From Cohaesibacter sp. ES.047 (GTDB lineage: Bacteria > Pseudomonadota > Alphaproteobacteria > Rhizobiales > Cohaesibacteraceae), in the NCBI RefSeq assembly GCF_900215505.1, contig NZ_LT907844.1, positions 1,136,001 through 1,200,000 of the forward strand: DNA of 64,000 nucleotides. Reading direction: 5' to 3'. Position 1 is the first letter of the stretch. Each line of letters opens with the position of its first letter. Positions 1 through 9,129 of the stretch are shown here, piece after piece. The notes below the pieces were generated by a model. That model searched no databases and was not told the origin of the DNA. It saw nothing but the letters and a program-made list of their open reading frames with translations. Both the position numbers and the translations under genes were made by a program.

Positions 1-2
1 CC

Positions 3-962
3 ATGTCCGAATTGTTTCAAATCGTCCTGCCCATTTTTATGCTGATCGCCCTTGGATATGGTCTGATCATGTCTAGGCTGATCGAGATGGACGCGGGCAA
101 GTCGATTTCCAAATTCGTCTTCACCGTTCCCCTGCCGCTTCTGATGTTCCGTTCCATGGCGACGAGCGACATCGGCGGGCGGGAGCCATGGTCCCTATGG
201 CTCGCCTATTTCCTCTGTTTCTTTGTGGTCTGGGTGCTGGCGATGCTGGCGATCCGCTATCTGTTCGGGCGCAAAGGGAGCGTGCTGGCGGTGGCAGGCG
301 TGTCTGCCGGCTTTTCAAATCTTGTTCTTCTGGCGATCCCGGTTGTCAGCGGTGTATTCGGTGAAGATGAGCTGTTCCCGCTTCTGATGCTCATTTCCGT
401 GCATTTGCCGGTGACGATGACCGTCAGTTCCATACTCGTTGAATGGTATGGCCGCGAGGAAGGGGAGACACTCAAACTGGGCGCGGCTCTCTTGAAAGTG
501 GTCAAGGGCCTTGCGCGCAATCCGCTGATCATCGCGGTGGTCGGTGGTTCGCTGTGGCGGGTGTCGGGGCTGGATATTCCTCTTTATGCGTCTCTGGTGA
601 TCGATCGCGTGATCCCTGTCGCAGTGCCGCTGGCGCTGATCTCCATGGGGATGGGTATGCGGGATTATGGCCTCAAGGGCGACATCTTGCCCGGTATCGT
701 GCTCGGGCTGATCAAGATCATGGTCTTTCCGGCGCTGTTCCTCCTGGTCACCACGTTTCTCGTTCCGCTGCCTGCTGAATGGACCGCCGTCATTGTGCTT
801 GGCGCGGCCAGCCCGACCGGGGTCAATGCCTATCTGCTGGCTAACCATTTCGGGGTTGGGCACCGCCTGTCGGCGAACACGATCACGCTGTCCGTATTGA
901 TGAGCCTTGCAACGCTACCGTTTTGGATCTCTGTCGCGCGCTCCATCATGGAAGGGGCATGA
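3..962 (+). CDS. AEC-family transporter (auxin efflux carrier type)
   Basis: A 319-residue polytopic inner-membrane protein with about ten hydrophobic segments in two halves separated by a short hydrophilic stretch near residues 145-165. This is the layout of the AEC (auxin efflux carrier, PF03547) family, which exports or takes up small organic acids. The second half contains the family-like run ASPTGVNAYLLANHFG near residues 268-283, just before the last helix pair. The ATG at position 3 gives a complete protein of family-typical length (about 310-320), so the gene is probably intact although its promoter lies outside the window. Its stop overlaps the end of the convergent gluQ by 17 bases. 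The substrate cannot be told from sequence. Confidence 0.85.
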   Translation: MSELFQIVLPIFMLIALGYGLIMSRLIEMDAGKSISKFVFTVPLPLLMFRSMATSDIGGREPWSLWLAYFLCFFVVWVLAMLAIRYLFGRKGSVLAVAGVSAGFSNLVLLAIPVVSGVFGEDELFPLLMLISVHLPVTMTVSSILVEWYGREEGETLKLGAALLKVVKGLARNPLIIAVVGGSLWRVSGLDIPLYASLVIDRVIPVAVPLALISMGMGMRDYGLKGDILPGIVLGLIKIMVFPALFLLVTTFLVPLPAEWTAVIVLGAASPTGVNAYLLANHFGVGHRLSANTITLSVLMSLATLPFWISVARSIMEGA

Positions 963-1842
963 AGGCCATGAGGTCGTCATCACTCCAACCGATGAGGCGG
1001 CGGATATCATCCGGCGTGACACCATCCTGACGCAACGCTTTCAAACTGAGGTCGCCCCTTGATTTTGACAGTTTGTCACCGCCCAGATCCGTCAAGAGCC
1101 GGTGGTGATGATAGATCGGATCGGGCAGGCCCAGAAGATCCTGCAGCAGGCGATGGACCGGGGTGGCGGCATAGAGGTCCTGTCCGCGGACGACATGGGT
1201 GATGCCTTGCGCGGCGTCATCGATGACAACCGACAGGTGATAACTGGTGCCACAGTCCTTGCGGGCGAGCATGACGTCGCCCCATTCCTCTGGTCTGGCG
1301 GCGATGTTACTCGCAGCGGGGTAATGGGAGCCGAGCGGTCCGGTCTCCGACCAATGGCTCTGATCGGGCAGACATGCGAGCGCCTTTTTCATATCAAGAC
1401 GCCATCCGGCGTCGGTGCCCTGCTTTTCGAGGTCTGCGAGCAGGGCGCGCGGGAAATGCGGAGCACCGTCAGGGTCTTTGGGCCATTCCTGCCCGGTCTG
1501 CTCTTGCCATCCGTCCACCGCGGTTTGAATAGCCTTGCGGCTGGCAAGGGAGGGATAGACAAGGTTTTTGCCCTTGAGCTTTTCAAGCGCCGCCGCATAG
1601 AGCGCGAAGCGCGATGACTGGCGCATGACCGGGTCTTCCCACTCCAGCCCGAGCCAGCGCAGATCGTCCAGCATCTGGTCGATCTTGTCGCTCGTGCAGC
1701 GGACCGTGTCGATATCCTCAAGACGCAGCAGGAACCGTCCGCCCATACGCCGGGCCGCCTCGAAATTGAGAAGGGCCGAAAGGGCATGCCCCAGATGAAG
1801 GGCGCCGTTGGGACTGGGGGCAAAGCGGAAAACGGGTTGCAT
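946..1842 (-). CDS. gluQ: glutamyl-Q tRNA(Asp) synthetase
   Basis: A 298-residue truncated glutamyl-tRNA synthetase homologue that attaches glutamate to queuosine in tRNA(Asp). The class I signatures are visible: RFAPSPNGALHLGH at the N-terminus (HIGH-type) and KLSKS near residue 252. It lacks the anticodon-binding domain of GltX, as expected for GluQ. The start is placed at the Met just before VFRFAPSP; the frame is open 40 residues further upstream but that part has no family similarity. The zinc-binding cysteines of Escherichia coli GluQ are replaced (YPSLASR in place of a Cys-rich YPCxCSR-like segment), so this is probably a zinc-free variant. A queuosine-precursor transporter is also encoded at 41559-42197. 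Confidence 0.88.
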   Translation of the reverse strand: MQPVFRFAPSPNGALHLGHALSALLNFEAARRMGGRFLLRLEDIDTVRCTSDKIDQMLDDLRWLGLEWEDPVMRQSSRFALYAAALEKLKGKNLVYPSLASRKAIQTAVDGWQEQTGQEWPKDPDGAPHFPRALLADLEKQGTDAGWRLDMKKALACLPDQSHWSETGPLGSHYPAASNIAARPEEWGDVMLARKDCGTSYHLSVVIDDAAQGITHVVRGQDLYAATPVHRLLQDLLGLPDPIYHHHRLLTDLGGDKLSKSRGDLSLKALRQDGVTPDDIRRLIGWSDDDLMAFMPLP

Positions 1843-1960
1843 GGCAAGGCTTGACGTTGTTTGGGTGCTGGCAAAGAGATAGCCTGCCTGTGACCATTCG
1901 TCCATAGAGGACGTTTGCGGGCGGCCCTTACAGCGCACGTCTCGGAACAGGGGGAACAGC

Positions 1961-2602
1961 ATGAAGCGATTGACCTGTCAGGCCGATCTTGATGCCTCGC
2001 TTGAGCGGCTTCAGGTGCTCGATCCCAGACTTGTGCCCCATGTCGCGGCCTGCCAACCGATTGCCTTGCGACAACGGCCCGCCGGTCTTGCCGGTCTGAT
2101 TCAGATCGTGCTTGCGCAGCAGGTCTCGGTCGCTTCCGCGCAGGCGATCTGGTCGCGGTTCGAGGCGGCTTTCCCGGGATGCGAGGTCGATGCGTTGGCT
2201 AGCGCTGATGAAGAGGCATTGAGAGCCTGTTCCCTGTCGCGGCCAAAGATCAAAACGGTTATGAAACTGGCTGGTGCAATCCGCGCTGGGTTTGATCTTG
2301 ATGGACTGGCCGATCTGCCTGAGGATGAGGCGCACAAAAAGCTCGTCGGCCTTCATGGTATCGGGCCATGGACCGCCGAGATTTATCTGCTCTTTTGTCT
2401 TGGATCGGCAGATGTTTTCCCTGCGGGGGATCTGGCGCTGCAGGTGGCCGTTGCCCATGTGCTTGGACTTGACCAAAGGCCAAGCGAGAAGCAGCTTGCT
2501 AATCTTGCCAGCGAACTTTGGTCGCCAGAGCGCGGAGCTGCCGCGCATCTGTTCTGGGCGATCTATCGTGATCTCAAGGCTGGCCGGGACGGGGTGCTGT
2601 GA
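1961..2602 (+). CDS. DNA-3-methyladenine glycosylase II family protein
   Basis: A 213-residue HhH-GPD base-excision repair glycosylase of the AlkA type, which removes alkylated purines from DNA. The helix-hairpin-helix reads LVGLHGIGPWTAEIYLLF (residues about 127-144). The catalytic Asp follows in the segment AGDLALQVAV (about 155-164). Length fits the short AlkA family without the N-terminal TBP-like domain of E. coli AlkA (282 residues). The ATG at 1961 follows GGGGAACAGC, a usable ribosome site. It is divergent from gluQ with about 120 bases between starts and convergent with dsbB, six bases apart. HhH-GPD membership is clear; the exact lesion range is inferred. Confidence 0.86.
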   Translation: MKRLTCQADLDASLERLQVLDPRLVPHVAACQPIALRQRPAGLAGLIQIVLAQQVSVASAQAIWSRFEAAFPGCEVDALASADEEALRACSLSRPKIKTVMKLAGAIRAGFDLDGLADLPEDEAHKKLVGLHGIGPWTAEIYLLFCLGSADVFPAGDLALQVAVAHVLGLDQRPSEKQLANLASELWSPERGAAAHLFWAIYRDLKAGRDGVL

Positions 2603-2608
2603 TTCCGC

Positions 2609-3187
2609 TCAGTCTTTGCTGATGGCCGAGGTTAGAAGACCAATCAAAGGAATGCGCTTGATGATCGGGTCAATGGCATCCTTGCCAAGCAAGGCGCCGC
2701 CAAGGGCAATGGCCATGAGCACGGTGGAAATCACCACATTCCAGCCGCCAAAAGACAGGCCCAGAATGCGCAATTGAGCCACATCGCAGCGGATCAGCTT
2801 GGTCTGGCCAAGGCTTTCAAACAGTGAACTCGCGTTATTGCTGATGGTGACCGTGTTGGCGCAGTCATTGGGGCCAAGCCAGAACTCCCACTCCGCTCCC
2901 GCCTGATAGATGCCAACAGCCCAGCCATACCCCAAGAGGGCAAACAGGGCCAGAAAAGCCACGCGGGTGAGCCAAGCAGGCGCGCCTTGCCAGATCAGCC
3001 CAAGCAAGACGAGCGAAGCGGGGATCATGGAATAATGGACATAGCGCTGGATGTAGCACAGCTGGCAAGGCTGGAACCCGCCGATGTGCTGGAACCCCAG
3101 AGAACTGAGCGCATTGAACAGGGCACCGAGTAGAAGGAGCAGGACAGCAAGGGACTGGGTTCTGCCAATCGGCGCGGTGAGGTTCAT
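2609..3187 (-). CDS. dsbB: disulfide bond formation protein B
   Basis: A 192-residue inner-membrane quinone reductase that reoxidises the periplasmic thiol oxidase DsbA. Four hydrophobic segments are present. The first periplasmic loop holds the redox pair CQLC (near residue 41) and the second loop holds the second pair in NDCANT and IRCDV (about residues 107 and 134). All four essential cysteines are therefore present. The gene lies 66 bases downstream of the yqaA-like gene on the same strand and is probably cotranscribed with it. No dsbA is seen in the window. Confidence 0.9.
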   Translation of the reverse strand: MNLTAPIGRTQSLAVLLLLLGALFNALSSLGFQHIGGFQPCQLCYIQRYVHYSMIPASLVLLGLIWQGAPAWLTRVAFLALFALLGYGWAVGIYQAGAEWEFWLGPNDCANTVTISNNASSLFESLGQTKLIRCDVAQLRILGLSFGGWNVVISTVLMAIALGGALLGKDAIDPIIKRIPLIGLLTSAISKD

Positions 3188-3253
3188 CTGATTTCCTTAG
3201 AAAAAGCGAGGCGGGTGAGCAGCGTATTAGTCCCCAACCATGACGAAATTTTG

Positions 3254-3841
3254 TCAGTGCGGAATGAGGTACTTTGCCGCAACAAAGCCGCCGATCAGCA
3301 GCACCAGGCCGATTGTAAAGACAAGGCCGAGACGCTTTTCGATGAATTCCTTGATCGGTGGGCCGAGCCAATAAAGAAGGGCCGCGACGATGAAGAACCG
3401 GCAGCCGCGCGCGACGATGGATGCGACGATAAAGATCGGCAGCGACAGGCCCGTTGCGCCGGAGGCTATGGTGATAACCTTGTAGGGGAAGGGCGTCAGA
3501 CCGGCGATGAGAACGATCCATACACCCCAATCGTTGTAGCGTTCGGTAAAGGAGGCAAACTCGTCTGCATAGCCATAGAAGGACAGGATCGGCTGGGCGA
3601 GCTGATCAAACAGAAATGCACCGATGGCATAGCCCAAAAGGCCGCCGATGATCGAGCCAATGGTGCAGAGTGTTGCGTAGAACCAGGCGCGGTCCCGTCG
3701 CGCAATGACCATCGGTACAAGAAGCGCATCGGGTGGGATCGGAAAGACCGAGCTTTCGATGAAAGACACGGCGCTGAGCGCCCATGGCGCTCGGGGGCCG
3801 GACGCAAGGCTCATGGTCCAGTCATACAGTTTTCGAAGCAT
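3254..3841 (-). CDS. YqaA/DedA-family (SNARE-associated, VTT domain) membrane protein
   Basis: A 195-residue membrane protein of the VTT/DedA superfamily, small YqaA-like branch. Diagnostic runs are SFIESSVFPIPPDALLVPMVI (near residues 26-46, with the conserved E and PxPPD), GSIIGGLLGYAIG, and a glycine/proline segment LIAGLTPFPYKV. DedA relatives act in lipid carrier and phospholipid recycling and envelope homeostasis; the specific role of YqaA members is not settled. It probably forms a two-gene unit with dsbB. A start at 3841 gives a family-typical length. No signal peptide is seen apart from the first hydrophobic stretch. Confidence 0.83.
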   Translation of the reverse strand: MLRKLYDWTMSLASGPRAPWALSAVSFIESSVFPIPPDALLVPMVIARRDRAWFYATLCTIGSIIGGLLGYAIGAFLFDQLAQPILSFYGYADEFASFTERYNDWGVWIVLIAGLTPFPYKVITIASGATGLSLPIFIVASIVARGCRFFIVAALLYWLGPPIKEFIEKRLGLVFTIGLVLLIGGFVAAKYLIPH

Positions 3842-4088
3842 TGACGGGTATCACCCTTTATTCAGGAGCAAAAGCTGTTCAGGCGCGGTTGGCTCTTGGT
3901 GTGCCTTATCGGCTACGCGCGATCCGGTGGCAAGTCCTGGTCCTGTATTTGTTGGTCAATCTTCGGCATCATAAGCGCCATGGTCTGTGCATTGGGTTAA
4001 GGCAATGGCAAATCGTGTTGACTACGAAGGATTTGTGACGGTTATCGGTTGACGGGGATGATTATGGCCGTATAGTCCGTCTCCACAT

Positions 4089-4175
4089 GCCCCTGTGGCG
4101 GAACTGGTAGACGCGACGGATTCAAAATCCGTTTCTTTAACCGGAGTGCCCGTTCGAGTCGGGCCAGGGGCACCA
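4089..4175 (+). tRNA. tRNA-Leu (anticodon CAA)
   Basis: An 87-base class II tRNA folded by eye. The acceptor arm GCCCCTG pairs with CAGGGGC at 4165-4171, followed by A and an encoded CCA (4173-4175). The anticodon stem ACGGA/TCCGT closes the loop TTCAAAA, giving anticodon CAA (Leu, UUG codons). The long variable arm is as expected for leucine, and the T-loop TTCGAGT is present. A T-rich tract follows directly and may terminate transcription. No integrase or duplicated tRNA end is seen next to it. Confidence 0.96.
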
Positions 4176-4653
4176 CTTTTTTCTCAAAGCGATGAGCAGA
4201 CCAAGACGCGCGGAACATCATTTGTTGCCGCGGTCTGATTGCTGCATTCGGTGGGCAGTCTCGCCGCTGGGCGCTGCTTCATCTCCCCTTTTCGACTTTA
4301 GCTTCGATCCAAATAAAATTCCTTTTGCATGGGTAAAAATCCATTTGATCTGGATTCGTGTGATGAAAATTTTTGGGAACTGGCAAAAGTGAGTAAAAAA
4401 GGGGCAGGTATTTTCAATATTAAAGAATAACTAAACTATTTCGGACGCCAAAAGTGTAACTTCTTAAGTCCAATTGTGTCTCAAAAAGCTGATTTCCCAG
4501 AAAAAAATTAGAAATTGTAAGTACTACCTTTGGATGCTGAACAAAAGTCCTATGGCATTTGAATGACGAGCGTCTGTAGGTTTGCGTAGTCTGATCCAGA
4601 CATCGTGGTCGCTTTGAGGAGAGAGGATCACGTTAATCTTTGGGAGGAACTTT
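4176..4653. other. Intergenic region upstream of the ABC transporter operon
   Basis: About 480 bases between tRNA-Leu and the binding-protein gene. It is clearly more AT-rich than its neighbours, fitting a long promoter/leader region. An inverted repeat AATCCA-N7-TGGATT lies at 4338-4356 and might bind a regulator. A 66-codon open frame at 4192-4392 has no recognisable features and I do not call it a gene. No sigma-70 promoter or riboswitch could be assigned with confidence. Confidence 0.4.
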
Positions 4654-6003
4654 ATGAGCAAACTATTGATCTCGCGTCGCGGTTTGATCAAGTCCAGCGC
4701 TTTAGTGGGCGCAGGCTTGGCGATGCCGACAATTTTCACAAGTCGCGCAAGCGCATATACAAATGAACCCACAGGCTCAACTGTGACGCTTGGTTTTAAC
4801 GTGCCACAGACCGGCCCCTACGCCGACGAGGGTGCTGACGAACTTCTGGCACAGAAGCTCGCTGTTGAGCACCTCAATGGTGAGGGAGACGGCGGCTGCC
4901 TGAATACCTTTACCTCCAAGGCGCTCAAGGGCAACGGCATCCTGGGCAAGAAGGTTGAATTCGTAACCGGTGATACCCAGACCAAATCGGACGCAGCCCG
5001 CGCATCGGCCAGATCGATGATCGAAAAAGACGGTGCCGTCATGATCAACGGTGGATCGTCCTCGGGCGTGGCTGTGGCAGTTCAGGGCCTGTGTCAGGAA
5101 GCTGGCGTGATCTTCATGGCCGGTCTGACGCACTCCAACGACACCACCGGCAAGGACCGGAAAGCCAACGGCTTCCGTCACTTCTTCAATGCCTATATGT
5201 CTGCTGCTGCGCTTGCACCGATTCTGGCCAAGGAACTGGGCACGGATCGCAATGCCTACCACCTGACTGCCGATTACACCTGGGGCTGGACCCAGCAGGA
5301 ATCCATGCAGGCGGCAACCGAGGCCATGGGCTGGAACACCGTGAACAACGTTCTGACGCCGCTGGCAACGACGGACTTCTCGTCCTACATCGCGCCGGTG
5401 ATCAACGCAGGCGCAGACGTTCTGGTCCTCAACCATTACGGCGGCAACATGGTCAACTCGCTGACCAACGCGGTTCAGTTCGGCCTGCTCGATAAAATGG
5501 TCAATGGCAAAGACTTCAAGATCATCGTGCCGCTTTATTCCGAGTTGATGGCTGCCGGTGCTGGCGACAACATCAAGGGCGTGCTGGGGTCGATGAACTA
5601 TAACTGGCAGCTTGAGAATGAAGGTTCCAAGGCTTTCGTGAAGTCCTTCGGTGAGAAATACGGTCGTCCGCCGTCCAACTCTGCCCAGACCTGCTACGCC
5701 CAGGTTCTGCTGTATGCAGATGCTTGTGAGCGTGCCGGTACGTTCAATCCTTGCGGTGTTGGCGAAGCGCTTGAAGGCTTCGAGTTCGACGGTCTTGGCA
5801 ATGGCAAGACCATGTATCGTGCAGATGATCATCAGTGCTTCAAGGATGTGCTGGTTGTGCGCGGTGCGCAGAACCCGACCACGGCCTATGACACGCTGGA
5901 AATCGTTGAAGTCACTCCGGTTGATCAGGTCACCTACGCTCCGGACCACGCCATGTTCGGTGGCGCAGAGGCGTCGCTCGGCAAGTGTAACGCCGGCGCA
6001 TAA
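4654..6003 (+). CDS. ABC transporter substrate-binding protein (branched-chain amino acid/amide type)
   Basis: A 449-residue periplasmic type I solute-binding protein of the HAAT/LivK family. The N-terminus carries a twin-arginine export signal: SRRGLIKSS at residues 8-16, a hydrophobic core, and likely cleavage after SRASA. The mature part begins VTLGFNVPQTGPYADEG, the usual first strand and ligand loop of this family, and has the two-lobe length. The ATG follows TTTGGGAGGAACTTT, a strong ribosome site. It is first in an operon with two permeases and two ATPases. The ligand is not predictable: leucine-type amino acids, amides or short organic acids are all possible. Four late cysteines suggest one or two disulfides. 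Confidence 0.88.
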   Translation: MSKLLISRRGLIKSSALVGAGLAMPTIFTSRASAYTNEPTGSTVTLGFNVPQTGPYADEGADELLAQKLAVEHLNGEGDGGCLNTFTSKALKGNGILGKKVEFVTGDTQTKSDAARASARSMIEKDGAVMINGGSSSGVAVAVQGLCQEAGVIFMAGLTHSNDTTGKDRKANGFRHFFNAYMSAAALAPILAKELGTDRNAYHLTADYTWGWTQQESMQAATEAMGWNTVNNVLTPLATTDFSSYIAPVINAGADVLVLNHYGGNMVNSLTNAVQFGLLDKMVNGKDFKIIVPLYSELMAAGAGDNIKGVLGSMNYNWQLENEGSKAFVKSFGEKYGRPPSNSAQTCYAQVLLYADACERAGTFNPCGVGEALEGFEFDGLGNGKTMYRADDHQCFKDVLVVRGAQNPTTAYDTLEIVEVTPVDQVTYAPDHAMFGGAEASLGKCNAGA

Positions 6004-6114
6004 TCTGTATCGCCTTTTTGGCCGTGCCGCTCTAATCGCGGCGCGGCCTTCCGTATATTTTGGGACTAGAACCGTCGCTCTTGATGCGCACGGTTTATCG
6101 ATGCGGGCTCTCCA

Positions 6115-7146
6115 ATGGACGCAATCATTCTTCAGATCCTCAACGGTCTAGACAAAGGCAGTGCCTATGCTCTGATCGCATTGGGACTGACACTCATCTT
6201 CGGCACTCTCGGCGTGGTCAACTTCGCTCATGGTGCCCTGTTCATGCTCGGCTCCTTTTGTGCCGTGACGCTTCAGAGAATCTTATCCCTGTCCTTCACA
6301 GTGGAAGATCCGTCGCGAAAGGACTTTCTGGGAAACCCGCTAAAGGTAGATACGCCCTATGTGGTCGACTGGTTCGGCGATGTGACTGGCAATGCCATTA
6401 TCAACTGGTCGGTGCCTCTGGCGATCCTGTTTGCGATCCCGATCATGCTGTTTATCGGCTATGCGATGGAACGCGGGCTGATCAAGCATTTCTACAAGCG
6501 TCCCCACGCGGACCAGATTCTGGTGACCTTTGGCCTCGCCATCGTCATTCAGGAAATCGTCAAATATTTCTATGGGGCTAACCCGATCCCGACGCCTGCC
6601 CCCGACGTGTTCAAGGGGTCGCTCGATTTCGGGGTCATGATCGGCTTCGCCGAGAATACAATCATCTATCCCTATTGGCGTCTGGTCTATTTCCTGTTTT
6701 CCGCTTTGATCATCAGCGCGGTGTTTGCATTCCTGCGGTTTACCACATTCGGCATGGTCGTAAGGGCCGGTATGGCTGATCGTGAAACGGTTGGTCTTCT
6801 GGGCATCAACATCGACAAGCGCTTTACCATCATGTTTGGCGTTGCTGCCGCGGTGGCCGGGCTTGCGGGCGTGATGTATGCGCCGATCAATTCGCCCAAC
6901 TATCACATGGGCATGGACTTCCTGGTGTTGTCCTTCGTTGTTGTTGTGGTCGGCGGCATGGGGTCTCTGCCCGGTGCCGTGCTGGCCGGGTTCCTGCTTG
7001 GGGTTCTGGAGAGCTTTGCCTCGATGAACGAGGTCAAGTCGATCATTCCGGGCATCGACCAAATCATCATCTATCTTGTTGCAATCATCATCCTTTTGAC
7101 CCGCCCACGCGGTCTCTTGGGTCGCAGAGGCGTGATGGAGGATTAA
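6115..7146 (+). CDS. branched-chain amino acid ABC transporter permease, LivH type
   Basis: A 343-residue inner-membrane permease that pairs with the LivM-type subunit encoded three bases downstream. Family runs include LNGLDKGSAYALIALGLTLIFG and VVNFAHGALFMLG in the first third, and the GVAAAVAGLAGVMYAPI and VVGGMGSLPGAVLAG motifs late in the protein. The latter contact the ATPase subunits. It is about 40 residues longer than typical LivH (about 300), mainly through an inserted hydrophilic loop near residues 60-95 (SFTVEDPSRKDFLGNPLK). The second gene of the operon, it starts about 110 bases after the binding-protein stop. Confidence 0.9.
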   Translation: MDAIILQILNGLDKGSAYALIALGLTLIFGTLGVVNFAHGALFMLGSFCAVTLQRILSLSFTVEDPSRKDFLGNPLKVDTPYVVDWFGDVTGNAIINWSVPLAILFAIPIMLFIGYAMERGLIKHFYKRPHADQILVTFGLAIVIQEIVKYFYGANPIPTPAPDVFKGSLDFGVMIGFAENTIIYPYWRLVYFLFSALIISAVFAFLRFTTFGMVVRAGMADRETVGLLGINIDKRFTIMFGVAAAVAGLAGVMYAPINSPNYHMGMDFLVLSFVVVVVGGMGSLPGAVLAGFLLGVLESFASMNEVKSIIPGIDQIIIYLVAIIILLTRPRGLLGRRGVMED

Positions 7147-7149
7147 TCC

Positions 7150-8358
7150 ATGCTGGGTTTGAGTAAGAAAGACACGACCTTTCTCCTGATCGTTATGTTT
7201 CTGACATTGGCGACACCGATATTGCTGCAGCCGTTCCCCGAGAATTCGGCACTGGCGCAGTTCAATGCTGGCTATCCCGATCTGATGCAGCGGTTTGCCA
7301 TCTACGGCATCTTCGCGATCGGGTTCAATATTCTGTTCGGCCTGACCGGCTATCTCTCGTTCGGTCATGCTGCCTTTCTGGGCGTCGGATCCTATTCCGT
7401 CGTCTGGATGTACAAGCTGTTGAGCTACAACGTGCTGCCGGGGCTGTTGCTTGCGGTTCTGATGTCTGCGCTGTTTGCCTTGTTGATCGGTTACATTTCC
7501 CTGCGTAGATCGGGCATTTATTTCTCGATCCTGACGCTCGCCATGGCGCAGATGTCGTTCAACCTAGCCTATTCGGTGCTGACGCCCCTGACAAACGGGG
7601 AAACCGGGCTTCAGGTTTACACGGGCGATCCGCAAGTCTTGATGGGTCAAGACAGTCTGACCTCGCCCCACTTCTTCGGCATTGTGATGCACGAATCGGT
7701 GAAGGTGGATATCGCGGGCTGGCAGTTCACCTTCAGCAATGGCTACTATTTCTGTGCCATCATCGCGATTCTGGTGTTTTACATTTCCCTCAGGATCTTC
7801 CGTTCGCCCTTTGGCATGATGCTGCGTGCGATCAAGACCAACCAGACCCGTATGAACTATACCGGCCTCAATCCTCGTCCCTATACGCTGGCGGCTTTCG
7901 TGATTTCGGGTATGTATGCCGGTCTCGCCGGTGGCCTTCTGGCTGCGATGGATCCTCTGGCCGGGGCGGAACGCATGCAATGGACCGCGTCGGGTGAAGT
8001 GGTTCTGATGACCATTCTGGGCGGTGCCGGAACCTTGATGGGACCGGTGCTGGGCGCAGGCTTCATCAAGTATTTCGAGAATATCTTCTCGAAGATCAAC
8101 GACAATATCCTGCACGGCTGGTTTGCGGCATTGCCCGATGGGCTTGAGGACGCGCTTGTCTTCCTGATGCATCCCTTCATCGGCAAGGGCTGGCACCTGA
8201 CTTTGGGCCTTCTGTTCATGCTCGTGGTCATCTTCCTGCCTGGCGGCCTCATTGAAGGCGGGCAACGCGTACGGCATTGGTTCAAACGCGAGAAGAAGTC
8301 AGAGACACCGCCCAAGGATCCTGATCATCACCCCAAACCGAGCCCTCATGTGGCCTGA
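7150..8358 (+). CDS. branched-chain amino acid ABC transporter permease, LivM type
   Basis: A 402-residue polytopic permease, partner of the LivH-type subunit. Visible family motifs are [28 protein letters not shown] (residues about 55-82, LivM signature) and the late [20 protein letters not shown] loop that docks on the ATPases. The C-terminus ends in a charged, proline-rich cytoplasmic tail ([19 protein letters not shown]). It begins three bases after the livH stop, so translation is probably coupled. The length is within the upper family range; an extra segment near residues 145-185 lies between helices. Confidence 0.9.
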   Translation: MLGLSKKDTTFLLIVMFLTLATPILLQPFPENSALAQFNAGYPDLMQRFAIYGIFAIGFNILFGLTGYLSFGHAAFLGVGSYSVVWMYKLLSYNVLPGLLLAVLMSALFALLIGYISLRRSGIYFSILTLAMAQMSFNLAYSVLTPLTNGETGLQVYTGDPQVLMGQDSLTSPHFFGIVMHESVKVDIAGWQFTFSNGYYFCAIIAILVFYISLRIFRSPFGMMLRAIKTNQTRMNYTGLNPRPYTLAAFVISGMYAGLAGGLLAAMDPLAGAERMQWTASGEVVLMTILGGAGTLMGPVLGAGFIKYFENIFSKINDNILHGWFAALPDGLEDALVFLMHPFIGKGWHLTLGLLFMLVVIFLPGGLIEGGQRVRHWFKREKKSETPPKDPDHHPKPSPHVA

Positions 8359-8373
8359 TGGAGACTGCAAACA

Positions 8374-9129
8374 ATGGGCATTCTTGAAGTCAAGGACGTT
8401 AACAAGCGCTTTGGTGGCCTGCAGGCGCTCGGCGATGTCAATCTGTCGGTGGCCGAAAACTCGGTGCACGCGATCATCGGTCCCAACGGGGCAGGCAAGT
8501 CGACCCTGCTCAACTGTCTGGTTGGCAAGCTCGTACCGGATACCGGGTCCGTCACCTTCAACGGCGAGTCGGTTTTGGGCCGCACGCCCTTTCAAATCAA
8601 TCAGATGGGGATCAGTCGCGTTTTCCAGACGCCGGAAATCTTCACCGATCTGACGGTGATCGAAAATATGCTTATCCCCTGTTTTGCCAAGCGCGACGGG
8701 TCGTTCCGGATGCATGCATTCGAATCTGTCGCCAACGAGAAGGAAATCGTGGAACGCGCCGAGCATATGCTTGAAGAGGTCAACATGGCCGACAAGCAAA
8801 AAATGCTAGGCGGTTCGATGTCTCGCGGGGACAAGCGGCGTCTGGAGATGGCGATGTGTCTGGTGCAGGAGCCCAAGCTGTTGCTCCTGGATGAACCCAC
8901 CGCCGGCATGGCGCGGGCCGATACCAACAACACGATCGAGCTTTTGAAGCAGATCCACGAAAGACACGACATTACCATCGCCATCATCGAGCATGACATG
9001 CATGTGGTGTTTTCTCTTGCCCAGCGCATCACGGTACTGGCGCAGGGCACGCCGTTGGTGGAAGACACACCGGAAAACATCAAGGGCCATCCGAAAGTCA
9101 AGGAAGCCTATCTGGGAGAAGCAGCATGA
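8374..9129 (+). CDS. ABC transporter ATP-binding protein, LivG type
   Basis: A 251-residue cytoplasmic ATPase. Walker A is GPNGAGKST near residue 36, Walker B is KLLLLDEPTAGM near residue 168, and the switch His follows in IAIIEHDM. The ABC signature is altered to GGSMSRGDKRRLEMAM instead of LSGGQ, which is unusual in the core LSGG motif. The neighbouring LivF-type subunit keeps LSGGEQQ, and in heterodimeric ATPases one degenerate site is common. It ends four bases inside livF (ATGA overlap). It powers the permease pair encoded upstream. Confidence 0.88.
   Translation: MGILEVKDVNKRFGGLQALGDVNLSVAENSVHAIIGPNGAGKSTLLNCLVGKLVPDTGSVTFNGESVLGRTPFQINQMGISRVFQTPEIFTDLTVIENMLIPCFAKRDGSFRMHAFESVANEKEIVERAEHMLEEVNMADKQKMLGGSMSRGDKRRLEMAMCLVQEPKLLLLDEPTAGMARADTNNTIELLKQIHERHDITIAIIEHDMHVVFSLAQRITVLAQGTPLVEDTPENIKGHPKVKEAYLGEAA

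Noticed and set aside
4192..4392. 66-codon ORF after tRNA-Leu
   Set aside because: No ribosome site or recognisable features; lies in a likely promoter region.
4777..5949. 390-codon minus-strand ORF opposite the ABC binding protein
   Set aside because: It is a shadow of the real gene: no ribosome site, no family features, and its length follows from the codon bias of the plus-strand gene.
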